From the NCBI RefSeq assembly GCF_016862975.1, contig NZ_BONZ01000112.1, positions 1-43,568 of the forward strand: a DNA stretch of 43,568 nucleotides, given 5' to 3'. Source of the stretch: Rugosimonospora africana. Its GTDB lineage: Bacteria > Actinomycetota > Actinomycetes > Mycobacteriales > Micromonosporaceae. How positions within the stretch are numbered: the first letter of the stretch is position 1; each line of letters starts with the position of its first letter. The position numbers were made by a program, and so were the translations under genes. Shown here piece by piece: positions 16,633-23,787 of the stretch. The notes beneath the pieces are model-generated. The model was not told the origin of the DNA, made no database searches, and saw only the letters and a program-made list of their open reading frames with translations.

Positions 16633-17582
16633 CGACGTTGACAGCCCGGCCGGGTCCGCCGGCCACCCGGCGCCGGCCGCGCGACGAGCGACCGGCCTGG
16701 GAGGAGAAGCCCACCGCCGCCGGGCAGGCGGCCAAGGGCGTGACGATCCTCGTCGTTCTCGCGGTCGTGCTGGTGCCGCTGTACGCAATCGTGCTCACCA
16801 GCTTCTCCACCCAGGCATCGATCAACATCGCGGGTGGCCTGGTGCTGGTGCCGCACGGGCTGACCGTCGAGGCGTACCACCAGATCTTCACCAATCAGCT
16901 CGTCCTGCACTCGCTGCTGGTCAGCACCGGGGTCACCGTCGTCGGTACGGCCGTGTCGATGGTGGTGACCGTGCTGTGCTCGTACGGGCTGTCCCGCCCC
17001 GGCTCGTACGGGCACCGGACGATCCTCATGACGCTCGTCGTCACGATGTTCTTCAGCGGCGGCATCGTGCCGACCTTCCTGCTGGTCTCCACGCTCGGCG
17101 GGTACGGCCAGTACTGGTCGCTCATCCTGCCCAGCGCGGTGTCGGTCTTCAACATCCTGGTGATGCGCGCGTTCTTCGCGAGCACGACGCCCGAGCTGAT
17201 CGACGCGGCGCGCATGGACGGCGCGGGCGAGTGGCGCATCCTGTGGAGGGTCGTGCTGCCGACGTCCCGGGCCGTGACCGCCGTCATCGCGCTGTTCTAC
17301 GCGGTCGGGTACTGGAACTCGTTCTTCAACGCCCTGCTGTACCTGCCGGACAACGGCAAGTGGCCGATGCAGATGGTGATCTACACGTACACGCTCCAGG
17401 CCAACTCCCTGCCGGGCAGCGGGGTCACCAACACCGGGGTGTACGCCGGGCACCAGCAGATCGCCGCCCTGTCGCTGCAGATGGCGGTGGTGAGCCTGAC
17501 CCTGCTGCCGATCGTGGTGGTGTACCCGTTCGTGCAGCGGCACTTCACCAAGGGCATGCTGCTCGGGGCGATCAAGGGGTAA
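16629..17582 (+). CDS. Sugar ABC transporter permease 2 (YtcP-type)
   Basis: A 317-aa partner permease starting at the ATG that overlaps the previous stop. A Pro/Arg-rich cytoplasmic leader of about 40 residues precedes six transmembrane helices (first GVTILVVLAVVLVPLYAIVL). The EAA-type loop is visible as IDAARMDGAGEWRILWRVVL near residue 195. The C-terminus ends in the usual QRHFTKGMLLGAIKG of this permease subfamily. It is the last gene of the importer operon. Two 58-bp repeats and a strong terminator follow its stop codon, so the repeats lie inside the 3' untranslated region of the importer mRNA. Confidence 0.92.
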   Translation: MTTLTARPGPPATRRRPRDERPAWEEKPTAAGQAAKGVTILVVLAVVLVPLYAIVLTSFSTQASINIAGGLVLVPHGLTVEAYHQIFTNQLVLHSLLVSTGVTVVGTAVSMVVTVLCSYGLSRPGSYGHRTILMTLVVTMFFSGGIVPTFLLVSTLGGYGQYWSLILPSAVSVFNILVMRAFFASTTPELIDAARMDGAGEWRILWRVVLPTSRAVTAVIALFYAVGYWNSFFNALLYLPDNGKWPMQMVIYTYTLQANSLPGSGVTNTGVYAGHQQIAALSLQMAVVSLTLLPIVVVYPFVQRHFTKGMLLGAIKG

Positions 17583-17698
17583 AGACTGAACGCAGCCGGA
17601 GCCGCCGTTTGGCGGAGGCGAGCACAGTCACAGACAGCGAAGACTGAGCGCAGCCGGAGCCGCCGTTTGGCGGAGGCGAGCACAGTCACAGACAACGC
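17583..17698. repeat. Dispersed repeat, family B, copy 1 (two 58-bp units)
   Basis: Two nearly identical 58-bp units (17583-17640 and 17641-17698) carry AGACTGARCGCAGCCGGAG, then CCGCC-GTTT-GGCGG (a small hairpin), then AGGCGAGCACAGTC. The unit ends GACTGAGCGC and GAGCACAGTC are imperfect inverted repeats. Related units occur at 20916-21026 (opposite orientation) and 26781-26846. Confidence 0.9.
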
Positions 17699-17715
17699 AG
17701 CCGCGGCCGACACGA

Positions 17716-17740
17716 GGCACCCCCGCGGGGGTGCCTTTTC
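17716..17740 (+). terminator. Rho-independent terminator of the ABC importer operon
   Basis: GGCACCCCCGCGGGGGTGCC is a perfect self-complementary stem followed by TTTTC. It ends transcription after the family B repeats and before the MarR promoter. Confidence 0.88.
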
Positions 17741-17750
17741 TCACCCCACT

Positions 17751-17779
17751 TTGTAAACCCAGACTTATAAGTCTATGGT
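17751..17779 (+). promoter_or_regulatory. MarR promoter with palindromic operator in the spacer
   Basis: A -35-like TTGTAA (17751-17756) and a -10-like TATGGT (17774-17779) are exactly 17 bases apart. The spacer contains a perfect 14-bp palindrome, AGACTTATAAGTCT (17761-17774), so repressor binding would exclude RNA polymerase. Only eight bases separate the -10 box from the GTG start, which implies a leaderless mRNA. Confidence 0.72.
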
Positions 17780-17787
17780 TAAGATCT

Positions 17788-18234
17788 GTGGGAGAGAAAC
17801 AGAACGCCGCCGACGCGGTCGCTCTCGGTGCGGAACTGCGGGTGGTGCTCGGCCGCGTGGTGCGCCGGGTACGCCAGGGACACAAGCCCGGAGAACTGAC
17901 CCTGTCCGAAGCCTCGGTGCTGGCCCGGCTGGACCGCGACGGTCCGGCGACCCCGGGGGTACTGGCGGAGCAGGAGCGCGTACAGCCGCAGGCGATGGGT
18001 GTCACGCTCGCCGGGCTGGAGCGCCGTGACCTGGTGAGCCGCGCGAGTGACCCGGCCGACGGCCGGCGCGTCGTGCTGTCGGTCACCGACGCGGGCCGCC
18101 AACTGCTGAGCGACCGTGCCTCGGCCAGCGTCCAGCGGATGACGCGCGCCCTGGCCGAGGGCTTCACCGCGGACGAGCGCCGGCTGCTGGCCGACGTGAT
18201 CCCGCTGCTGGACCGGCTGGCGGATCAGCTGTGA
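17788..18234 (+). CDS. MarR-family transcriptional regulator
   Basis: A 148-aa winged-helix regulator. The HTH and wing are visible in LTLSEASVLARLDRDGPATP, then QPQAMGVTLAGLERRDLVSR, then the wing DPADGRRVVLSVTDAG. GTG at 17788 is chosen: an upstream in-frame ATG at 17731 lies inside the preceding terminator and would code for an unrelated 19-residue prefix. The start is only eight bases from the predicted -10 box, so translation is probably leaderless. Its stop overlaps the MFS exporter start as GTGA. The pairing is the usual layout of a drug-responsive repressor controlling itself and an exporter, most likely through the palindrome in its own promoter. Confidence 0.9.
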   Translation: MGEKQNAADAVALGAELRVVLGRVVRRVRQGHKPGELTLSEASVLARLDRDGPATPGVLAEQERVQPQAMGVTLAGLERRDLVSRASDPADGRRVVLSVTDAGRQLLSDRASASVQRMTRALAEGFTADERRLLADVIPLLDRLADQL

Positions 18235-19985
18235 GCGTTTCGGAGGGGAGCACGTCCGCGGTGAACACTCCGGACAGGTACAAGTGGGTCGCGCTGTCCA
18301 ACACCACGCTCGGTGTGCTGATGGCCACGCTCGACGCCTCGATCGTGATCATCTCGCTGCCGGCCATCTTCCGGGGGATCGGGCTCGATCCGCTCGCGCC
18401 GAGCAACATCGGCTACCTGCTCTGGATGATCCTCGGGTACCTGCTGGTCTCCGCCGTACTGGTGGTGGCGCTCGGCCGGCTCGGCGACATGTTCGGCCGC
18501 GTCAAGATGTACAACCTGGGCTTCCTGATCTTCAGCTTCGGTTCCCTCGCGCTGTCGGTCGACCCGTTCACCCACGCCAGGGGCGCCCTGTGGCTGATCG
18601 CCTGGCGGATCGTGCAGGCGGTCGGCGGATCCATGCTGACCGCCAACTCGGCGGCGATCCTGACCGACGCGTTCCCCGCCCGGCAGCGCGGCATGGCCCT
18701 GGGCATCAACCAGGTCACCGCGATGGCCGGGCAGTTCCTCGGGCTGGTCGCCGGTGGCCTGCTGGCCGCGGTCGACTGGCGGGCGGTGTTCTGGATCAAC
18801 GTGCCGATCGGCGTGTTCGGCACCATCTGGTCGTACCGCAGCCTGCGGGAGATCACCGCGGCGCGCCGGGCCCGCATCGACTGGATCGGCAACGTCACCT
18901 TCGTCTGCGGCACCACGAGCCTGCTGGCCGCCATCACGTACGGCATCCAGCCGTACGGCGGCCGGGCGACCGGCTGGCTCAACCCCTGGGTCCTGGCCGG
19001 CCTGATCATCGGAGTCGTTCTGCTGGCCGGGTTCTGCCTCGTGGAGACCCGGGTCGCCGAGCCGATGATCGACCTGGCGCTGTTCCGGATCCGCGCGTTC
19101 GCGGCCGGCAACATCGCGGCCCTACTGATGGCCATCGCCCGCGGCGGTCTCCAGTTCATGCTGATCATCTGGCTGCAGGGGATCTGGCTGCCGCTGCACG
19201 GGTACGCCTTCGAGGACACCCCGCTGTGGGCCGGCATCTACATGCTGCCGCTGTCGTTCGGGTTCCTGATCGCCGGTCCGGTCTCCGGGTACCTGTCCGA
19301 CCGGTTCGGCGCCCGTTCGCTGGCGACCGGCGGCGCGCTGCTGGTCGCCGCGTCCTTCCTCGGGCTCATGGGCCTGCCGGTGAACTTCGCGTACCCGCTG
19401 TTCGCGATCCTGCTCGCGCTCGTCGGCGTGGGGATGGGCATGTTCTCCTCGCCGAACACCTCGTCGATCATGGGCAGCGTGCCGAACAACCGCCGGGGCG
19501 TCGCCTCCGGCATGCGCTCGACGTTCCAGAACTCCGGTCAGGCGCTGTCCATCGGCGTGTTCTTCTCGCTGATGGTCGCCGGGCTGGCCAGCTCCCTGCC
19601 GCACTCGCTGTCGACCGGGCTGGCCGCGCAGGGGGTACCGGCACCGGTCGCCGCACACGTCGCGGGCCTGCCGCCGGTCAGCGCGCTGTTCGCCGCGTTC
19701 CTCGGGTACAACCCGGTCGGTACGCTGCTGGCCAGCGCCGGGGTGCTGCACAGCCTGCCGGCGGCGAACGTCGCGGTGCTCACCGGTACCCACCTGTTCC
19801 CGAAGCTGATCGCGGCCCCGTTCCACCACGGGCTGGTCACGGTGTTCGTCGCCGCGACCGCGATGGCGCTCATCACCGCGCTGGCCTCGCTGCTGCGCGG
19901 GCGGCGATACTCCCACCCGGACAACGCGGTGGACACCGCCGAGCGCGGCGACCGGGTGGACGCCGGCGATCCCGGTCGCCGGTAA
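18231..19985 (+). CDS. MFS drug exporter (DHA2/EmrB-like, 14 TM)
   Basis: A 584-aa proton-driven efflux permease of the 14-helix DHA2 group. Helix 1 (TTLGVLMATLDASIVIISLP) has the group's LDxxIV motif, and LGRLGDMFGRVKMYNLG is motif A between helices 2 and 3. Motif C-like glycine-rich sequence occurs in helix 5 (TAMAGQFLGLVAGGLLA). GTG at 18231 overlaps the MarR stop; GTG at 18261 is an alternative with GGAGGGG upstream. The C-terminal tail is hydrophilic and ends soon after the last helix. It is co-transcribed with the MarR gene and likely expels an antibiotic or other lipophilic compound sensed by it. Substrate unknown. Confidence 0.93.
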   Translation: MSVSEGSTSAVNTPDRYKWVALSNTTLGVLMATLDASIVIISLPAIFRGIGLDPLAPSNIGYLLWMILGYLLVSAVLVVALGRLGDMFGRVKMYNLGFLIFSFGSLALSVDPFTHARGALWLIAWRIVQAVGGSMLTANSAAILTDAFPARQRGMALGINQVTAMAGQFLGLVAGGLLAAVDWRAVFWINVPIGVFGTIWSYRSLREITAARRARIDWIGNVTFVCGTTSLLAAITYGIQPYGGRATGWLNPWVLAGLIIGVVLLAGFCLVETRVAEPMIDLALFRIRAFAAGNIAALLMAIARGGLQFMLIIWLQGIWLPLHGYAFEDTPLWAGIYMLPLSFGFLIAGPVSGYLSDRFGARSLATGGALLVAASFLGLMGLPVNFAYPLFAILLALVGVGMGMFSSPNTSSIMGSVPNNRRGVASGMRSTFQNSGQALSIGVFFSLMVAGLASSLPHSLSTGLAAQGVPAPVAAHVAGLPPVSALFAAFLGYNPVGTLLASAGVLHSLPAANVAVLTGTHLFPKLIAAPFHHGLVTVFVAATAMALITALASLLRGRRYSHPDNAVDTAERGDRVDAGDPGRR

Positions 19986-19994
19986 CCGGCTTGA

Positions 19995-20037
19995 CCGGGG
20001 GCGGTGGTTGATCAACCATCGGTGCCACCGCCCCCGG
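19995..20037 (+). terminator. Hairpin between the MFS and LLM genes
   Basis: Arms CCGGGGGCGGTGG (19995-20007) and CCACCGCCCCCGG (20025-20037) pair over 13 bp. An additional GGTTGATCAACC palindrome overlaps the inner edge of the left arm. It begins nine bases after the MFS stop. No T-tract is present. Confidence 0.7.
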
Positions 20038-20075
20038 CGCACGGGCCGGGCGCACCGGGAGACGGAGGCTGCCGC

Positions 20076-20903
20076 GTGGACATCGGGATCGTGGCCTTTT
20101 CCGGCTCGGACGGGCTCACTCCGCAGGCGCTCGGGCGCGCGGTCGAGGAGCGCGGCTTCGAGTCGCTGTTCTACACCGAGCACACGCACATTCCGGCCGC
20201 CAGCACCCGCGGCGACGGCAGGCCGACGCGCGCCTACGCGGACACGTACGACCCGTTCGTCGCACTGGCCGCGGTCGCGGCGGTCACCACGACCCTGGCG
20301 CTCGGCACCGGCGTGTGCCTGGTCACCCAGCGGGACCCGATCGTCACGGCCAAGGAGGTAGCCAGCCTCGACCGGCTGTCCGGCGGCCGGTTCCTGTTCG
20401 GCGTCGGCGCCGGGTGGAACCGGCTCGAACTGGCCAACCACGGCACCGATCCGCGGACCCGGATGGCCCTGCTGGCCGACCGGGTACGGGCGATGCGCGA
20501 GATCTGGACCGCCGACGAGGCCGAGTACCACGGCACGTACGTCGACTTCGACCCGATCTGGTCCTGGCCCAAGCCGGTCGCCCGGCCGCACCCGCCCGTG
20601 CTGGTCGGCGGCAACGGTCCCGGTGCCGAGGACCGGGTACTGGCCTTCGGCGACGGCTGGCTGCCGCAGTGCGGCCCGCTCGCCAGCGTCGAGGAGTTGG
20701 CGGGGCGCATCGCCGGGCTGCGCGCACGCGCGGCGGACGCCGGACGGGGACCGGTGCCGGTCACCCTGTTCGCCGCGCTGCCCGACCTCCGGGACCAGTT
20801 CGAGGCGGCCGGGGTGGACCGCTGCCTGTTCCCGCTGAGCGACCAGGACGAGGCCAAGACGCTCGAGCAACTGGACGCCTGGGCCGCGCTCATCCGGCGC
20901 TGA
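20076..20903 (+). CDS. LLM-class F420-dependent oxidoreductase
   Basis: A 275-aa luciferase-like monooxygenase-fold protein of the TIGR03619 type. GTG at 20076 has GGAGG seven bases upstream. Family motifs are present: VEERGFESLFYTEHTHIP near residue 25, ALGTGVCLVTQRDPIVTAKE near 80, then LSGGRFLFGVGAGWNRLELA, which is the cofactor-binding signature. PPVLVGGNGPGAEDRVLAFG lies near 180. These enzymes use reduced F420, a cofactor widespread in actinomycetes, to reduce or oxidise varied substrates; the substrate is not predictable. It stands alone on its strand between a hairpin and a family B repeat, facing a crotonase gene. Confidence 0.9.
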   Translation: MDIGIVAFSGSDGLTPQALGRAVEERGFESLFYTEHTHIPAASTRGDGRPTRAYADTYDPFVALAAVAAVTTTLALGTGVCLVTQRDPIVTAKEVASLDRLSGGRFLFGVGAGWNRLELANHGTDPRTRMALLADRVRAMREIWTADEAEYHGTYVDFDPIWSWPKPVARPHPPVLVGGNGPGAEDRVLAFGDGWLPQCGPLASVEELAGRIAGLRARAADAGRGPVPVTLFAALPDLRDQFEAAGVDRCLFPLSDQDEAKTLEQLDAWAALIRR

Positions 20904-20915
20904 CTGCCCCTTCCT

Positions 20916-21026
20916 CAGTCGGCGTTACTCGTCTCCGCCACAGATCGGCTCCGGCTGCGCTCAGTCGGTGTTGCGTGGGACTGTGCTCGCCTCCGCCACA
21001 GATCGGCTCCGGCTGCGCTCAGTCGG
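20916..21026. repeat. Dispersed repeat, family B, copy 2 (two units, inverted)
   Basis: Two units with a 58-bp period (GATCGGCTCCGGCTGCGCTC at 20943 and again at 21001) share the core of the 17.6-kb repeat in opposite orientation: minus-strand reading gives GACTGAGCGCAGCCGGAGCC, then GTGGCGGAGGCGAGCACAGTC-like ends. The repeat fills the gap between the convergent LLM and crotonase genes, ending just before the crotonase stop codon. Confidence 0.88.
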
Positions 21027-21031
21027 CGCGC

Positions 21032-21808
21032 TCACTCGAAAGTGCCGCCCCGGCCGCTGCCCGCGCTGAACCGGGCCGCGCCCGGGACCGCCTCGGTCGC
21101 CAGCGCCGCCTTTCCGTGCTCGTACTCGACGGAAAGAGCCCGCTCGAGGTCGAGCCCCGCCGCGTCGTACACCGAGGCCCGGTCGTGCCGCAGGCACGTC
21201 TGCGGGAACGCGGCCAGGGTGGCGGCCAGTTCCTCGGCGGCCTGGCGCGCTGTCCCCGTCGGTACCACCCGGGTGGCCAGCCCGATCGCCAGCGCCTCCT
21301 CGGCGGGTACCGGCCGGCCGGTGAGGATGAGGTCCATCGCCCGGCCGAGCCCGACGATCCGGGGGAGCCGGACCGTACCGCCGTCGATCAGCGGTACCCC
21401 GAAGCGCCGGCAGAACACGCCGAACGTGGCGTCGCGCTCGACCACCCGCAGGTCGCACCACAGCGCCAGCTCCAGCCCGCCGGCCACCGCGTACCCGCTG
21501 ACCGCGGCGATGACCGGCTTGGTCAACCTCATCCGGGTCGGCCCCATGGGCGCGTCGCCGTCCGGCTCGAACCGGTTCGGCCGGCCCTGGGCGACGGCGT
21601 GCAGGTCGGCCCCGGCACAGAAGGTGCCGCCCGCGCCCCAGAGCACCGCGACCCGGGCATCGCCGTCGGCGTCGAAGGCGCGGAACGCGTCGGCCAGCGC
21701 CCGCGCGGTGTCCCGGTCGACCGCGTTGCGGACCGCCGGGCGGTCCAGGATGACCGTGGTCACCGGGCCGGCGCGCTCGACCCGTACCGCGTCGGTGTCA
21801 TAGCTCAT
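21032..21808 (-). CDS. Enoyl-CoA hydratase/isomerase-fold (crotonase) protein
   Basis: A 258-aa crotonase. The CoA-binding and oxyanion segments are visible: DRPAVRNAVDRDTARALADA near residue 22, FCAGADLHAVAQG near 62 and AVSGYAVAGGLELALWCDLR near 105. The positions that carry the two catalytic glutamates in classical enoyl-CoA hydratases differ: FGVFCRRFGVPL lacks the first Glu, and LIDGGTVRLPR has Asp at the second. It is therefore probably another activity of the superfamily rather than a standard beta-oxidation hydratase. ATG at 21808 starts the frame. It stands alone, divergent from the OsmC-like gene with about 75 bases between them. Confidence 0.87.
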   Translation of the reverse strand: MSYDTDAVRVERAGPVTTVILDRPAVRNAVDRDTARALADAFRAFDADGDARVAVLWGAGGTFCAGADLHAVAQGRPNRFEPDGDAPMGPTRMRLTKPVIAAVSGYAVAGGLELALWCDLRVVERDATFGVFCRRFGVPLIDGGTVRLPRIVGLGRAMDLILTGRPVPAEEALAIGLATRVVPTGTARQAAEELAATLAAFPQTCLRHDRASVYDAAGLDLERALSVEYEHGKAALATEAVPGAARFSAGSGRGGTFE

Positions 21809-21883
21809 CGCACCGCCCCTCGCCGCCCATCCACGCTCGCGGCGATACTAGCCTCGTCGGATCGCGACGATGAAGGAGCCGGA

Positions 21884-22390
21884 TTGGGCAGGACGCACAG
21901 CTACGAGTTGACCGTGACGTGGACCGGCAACCGGGGCACGGGTACCAGCGGTTACCGCGAGTACGGCCGGGGGCACGAGGTGACCGCGCCCGGGCTGCCG
22001 ATGCTGCCGGGCTCGTCGGATCCGACGTTCCGCGGCGAACGGGACCGGTGGAACCCCGAGCAGTTGCTGGTCGCCGCGCTCACGCAGTGCCACATGCTGG
22101 CATACCTGCACGCCTGCGTGAACGCGGGCGTGGTGGTCGTCGGGTACACCGATACGCCGATCGGGCAGATGGCCGAGACGCCGGACGGCGGCGGCCACTT
22201 CACCGAGGTGGTGCTGCGGCCGGAGGTGACCGTGGCGTCGCCCGACATGGCCGACCGGGCGGCCGAGGCGCACGAGACCGCGCACCGGCTGTGCTTCATC
22301 GCCAACTCGGTGAACTTCCCGGTGCGGCACCAGCCGGTGATCCTGGTCGCCGGACAGGCGCCGGCTGGGGAGGCCGCGCCGGCTGGCTGA
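21884..22390 (+). CDS. OsmC-family peroxide-detoxifying protein
   Basis: A 168-aa OsmC/Ohr-fold protein that reduces organic hydroperoxides with a redox cysteine pair. TTG at 21884 is used as start because AAGGAG lies five bases upstream and the protein begins with the expected RTHSYELTVTW strand. The first active-site Cys is in ALTQCHMLAYLHAC (about residue 65) and the second in HRLCFIANSVNFPV (about 138), the spacing expected for OsmC. The usual partner Arg is also available near the N-terminus. It is a single gene that ends 20 bases before the convergent propeller gene. Confidence 0.88.
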   Translation: MGRTHSYELTVTWTGNRGTGTSGYREYGRGHEVTAPGLPMLPGSSDPTFRGERDRWNPEQLLVAALTQCHMLAYLHACVNAGVVVVGYTDTPIGQMAETPDGGGHFTEVVLRPEVTVASPDMADRAAEAHETAHRLCFIANSVNFPVRHQPVILVAGQAPAGEAAPAG

Positions 22391-22409
22391 GCGAGGCCGG
22401 GTGAGCGGG

Positions 22410-23741
22410 CTACGCCGGCCGGCCCACCACGGTGAGGTCGAACACCTCGACCGGCGCGCCGGGCACGGTCTGTGCCTGAAGCACCCGGACGTCGGCGCTC
22501 AGCGAGCCGTCCGGCACCCGGTAGCTGGCGTCCAGGCCGCCCCACACGCCGGTGGTCGGGTTCCACACCACCACGCCCTGCGGGTTGCCGTGCTTGTCCG
22601 ACCCGGCCGCGAGCGCCACCGCGCCGCCGTCCGCCAGCCGGTACGGACGGTCCAGCTCGGTCGGGCCACCGGAGCCGTCCGCCTTCACCACCGCGAACGA
22701 GATGTTCTCCACCCCCGCCCCGGCACACCAGGTCGGGGAGCACTCCAGGCGCTCGTCGTGCCCCACCCCGCCGACCGGTACCCGCATCCGCCGGCCGGTC
22801 AGCACGTCGAACAGCTCGTCGCGGCCGGCGCCGTCACCGCTGCCGCCTCCGTCACCGCTGCCGGCACCGCCGGCGACCTGCCTGCCGGCCGGCTGTGCCC
22901 AGGCGCCGGTCACCAGGTCGTACCCCGCCGTGCCCGGCACCGGTGCCGGGGTGCCGCCGGTCGCCGGTACCCGGTAGATCCCGGTGGTCGTCGACTGGGC
23001 GTACCGGTCCCACACCACGGTGCCGTCGACCGGGCGGGGCTGGCCGACTTCCCGGGCCTGGCCCCTGGACGTCCCGGGGATCCGGGTCAGCCGGACCGGC
23101 CGCCCGCCGGTCAGGTCGGCCGCCCACACCTCGGTGTCCGGCGAGCCGCCCTCGATGACCGTGTCCGCCCAGGTCACCACGTCGCCGTCGACCAGCGGCG
23201 GGTACAGCAGGGCGTTGCGCGGCAGGCCGAGCTGGAGCTGCCCGGGGGTGTTCGGCGGCAGGGCCGCGATCGTCGTCACGGTACGGGTACCGGTGTCGAA
23301 GACCCGCACCGCGGTCGCGCCGGCCGGGCTCACCTCACCGGTGGTCACCAGGTACCGGTCGGCGGACAGGACCGCGACGACCTGATACGCCGAGCCGTCC
23401 GGCAGGGTGGCCGGCAGTGTGTGCACGGCGCCGGGCCAGAACAGCCGCGCCGGTTGGATCAGCCGCACGATCGGGATCCGGCCGGGCAGCGGCGACGGGG
23501 AGACCGGGCCGGCCGCCTTCGGGTGCGGGGACACCGCGCCCCGCGCGACGTCCCTGATCGCGACGAGCGCCCCGGCGAGGCACAGCACGCCGAGTACCGC
23601 CGAGACGATCACCCGCCGCAGGGTGCGCGAGCCGCCCGGCGCACGGCCGTCCCGGTGGCGCTCACCGTCCACGCCCACGCCGCGACCCGGTCGGGTCCGG
23701 TCGCCATCGAAGTTCACGGCTGAACTGTCGCACGGCGGCAC
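22410..23741 (-). CDS. Membrane-anchored beta-propeller protein (TolB-like)
   Basis: A 443-aa protein of unknown role. A basic cytoplasmic segment of about 45 residues precedes one membrane helix (VIVSAVLGVLCLAGALVAI), so most of the protein should face outward. The remainder consists of repeated four-strand blocks with motifs such as TGGRPVRLTRIPGT, PVDGTVVWDRYAQS and GIYRVPATGG, typical of a PD40/TolB-type propeller. A Gly/Ser-rich loop (GGAGSGDGGGSGDGAG) lies near residue 300. GTG at 23741 opens the frame; GTG at 23717 is also possible and neither has a good ribosome binding site. It converges with the OsmC-like gene. Likely binds protein, peptide or carbohydrate outside the cell; nothing more specific can be said. 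Confidence 0.7.
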   Translation of the reverse strand: MPPCDSSAVNFDGDRTRPGRGVGVDGERHRDGRAPGGSRTLRRVIVSAVLGVLCLAGALVAIRDVARGAVSPHPKAAGPVSPSPLPGRIPIVRLIQPARLFWPGAVHTLPATLPDGSAYQVVAVLSADRYLVTTGEVSPAGATAVRVFDTGTRTVTTIAALPPNTPGQLQLGLPRNALLYPPLVDGDVVTWADTVIEGGSPDTEVWAADLTGGRPVRLTRIPGTSRGQAREVGQPRPVDGTVVWDRYAQSTTTGIYRVPATGGTPAPVPGTAGYDLVTGAWAQPAGRQVAGGAGSGDGGGSGDGAGRDELFDVLTGRRMRVPVGGVGHDERLECSPTWCAGAGVENISFAVVKADGSGGPTELDRPYRLADGGAVALAAGSDKHGNPQGVVVWNPTTGVWGGLDASYRVPDGSLSADVRVLQAQTVPGAPVEVFDLTVVGRPA

Positions 23742-23787
23742 CCGTCCCCGCGCGCCGCCCCGCGCACTCCACTGTGGACAGTCGGGG

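Noticed and set aside
17583-17698. Family B direct repeats as a CRISPR array
   Set aside because: Only two units placed end to end with no unique spacers, and no cas genes nearby.
17731-17787. Upstream ATG for the MarR gene
   Set aside because: It lies inside the rho-independent terminator and upstream of the promoter boxes.
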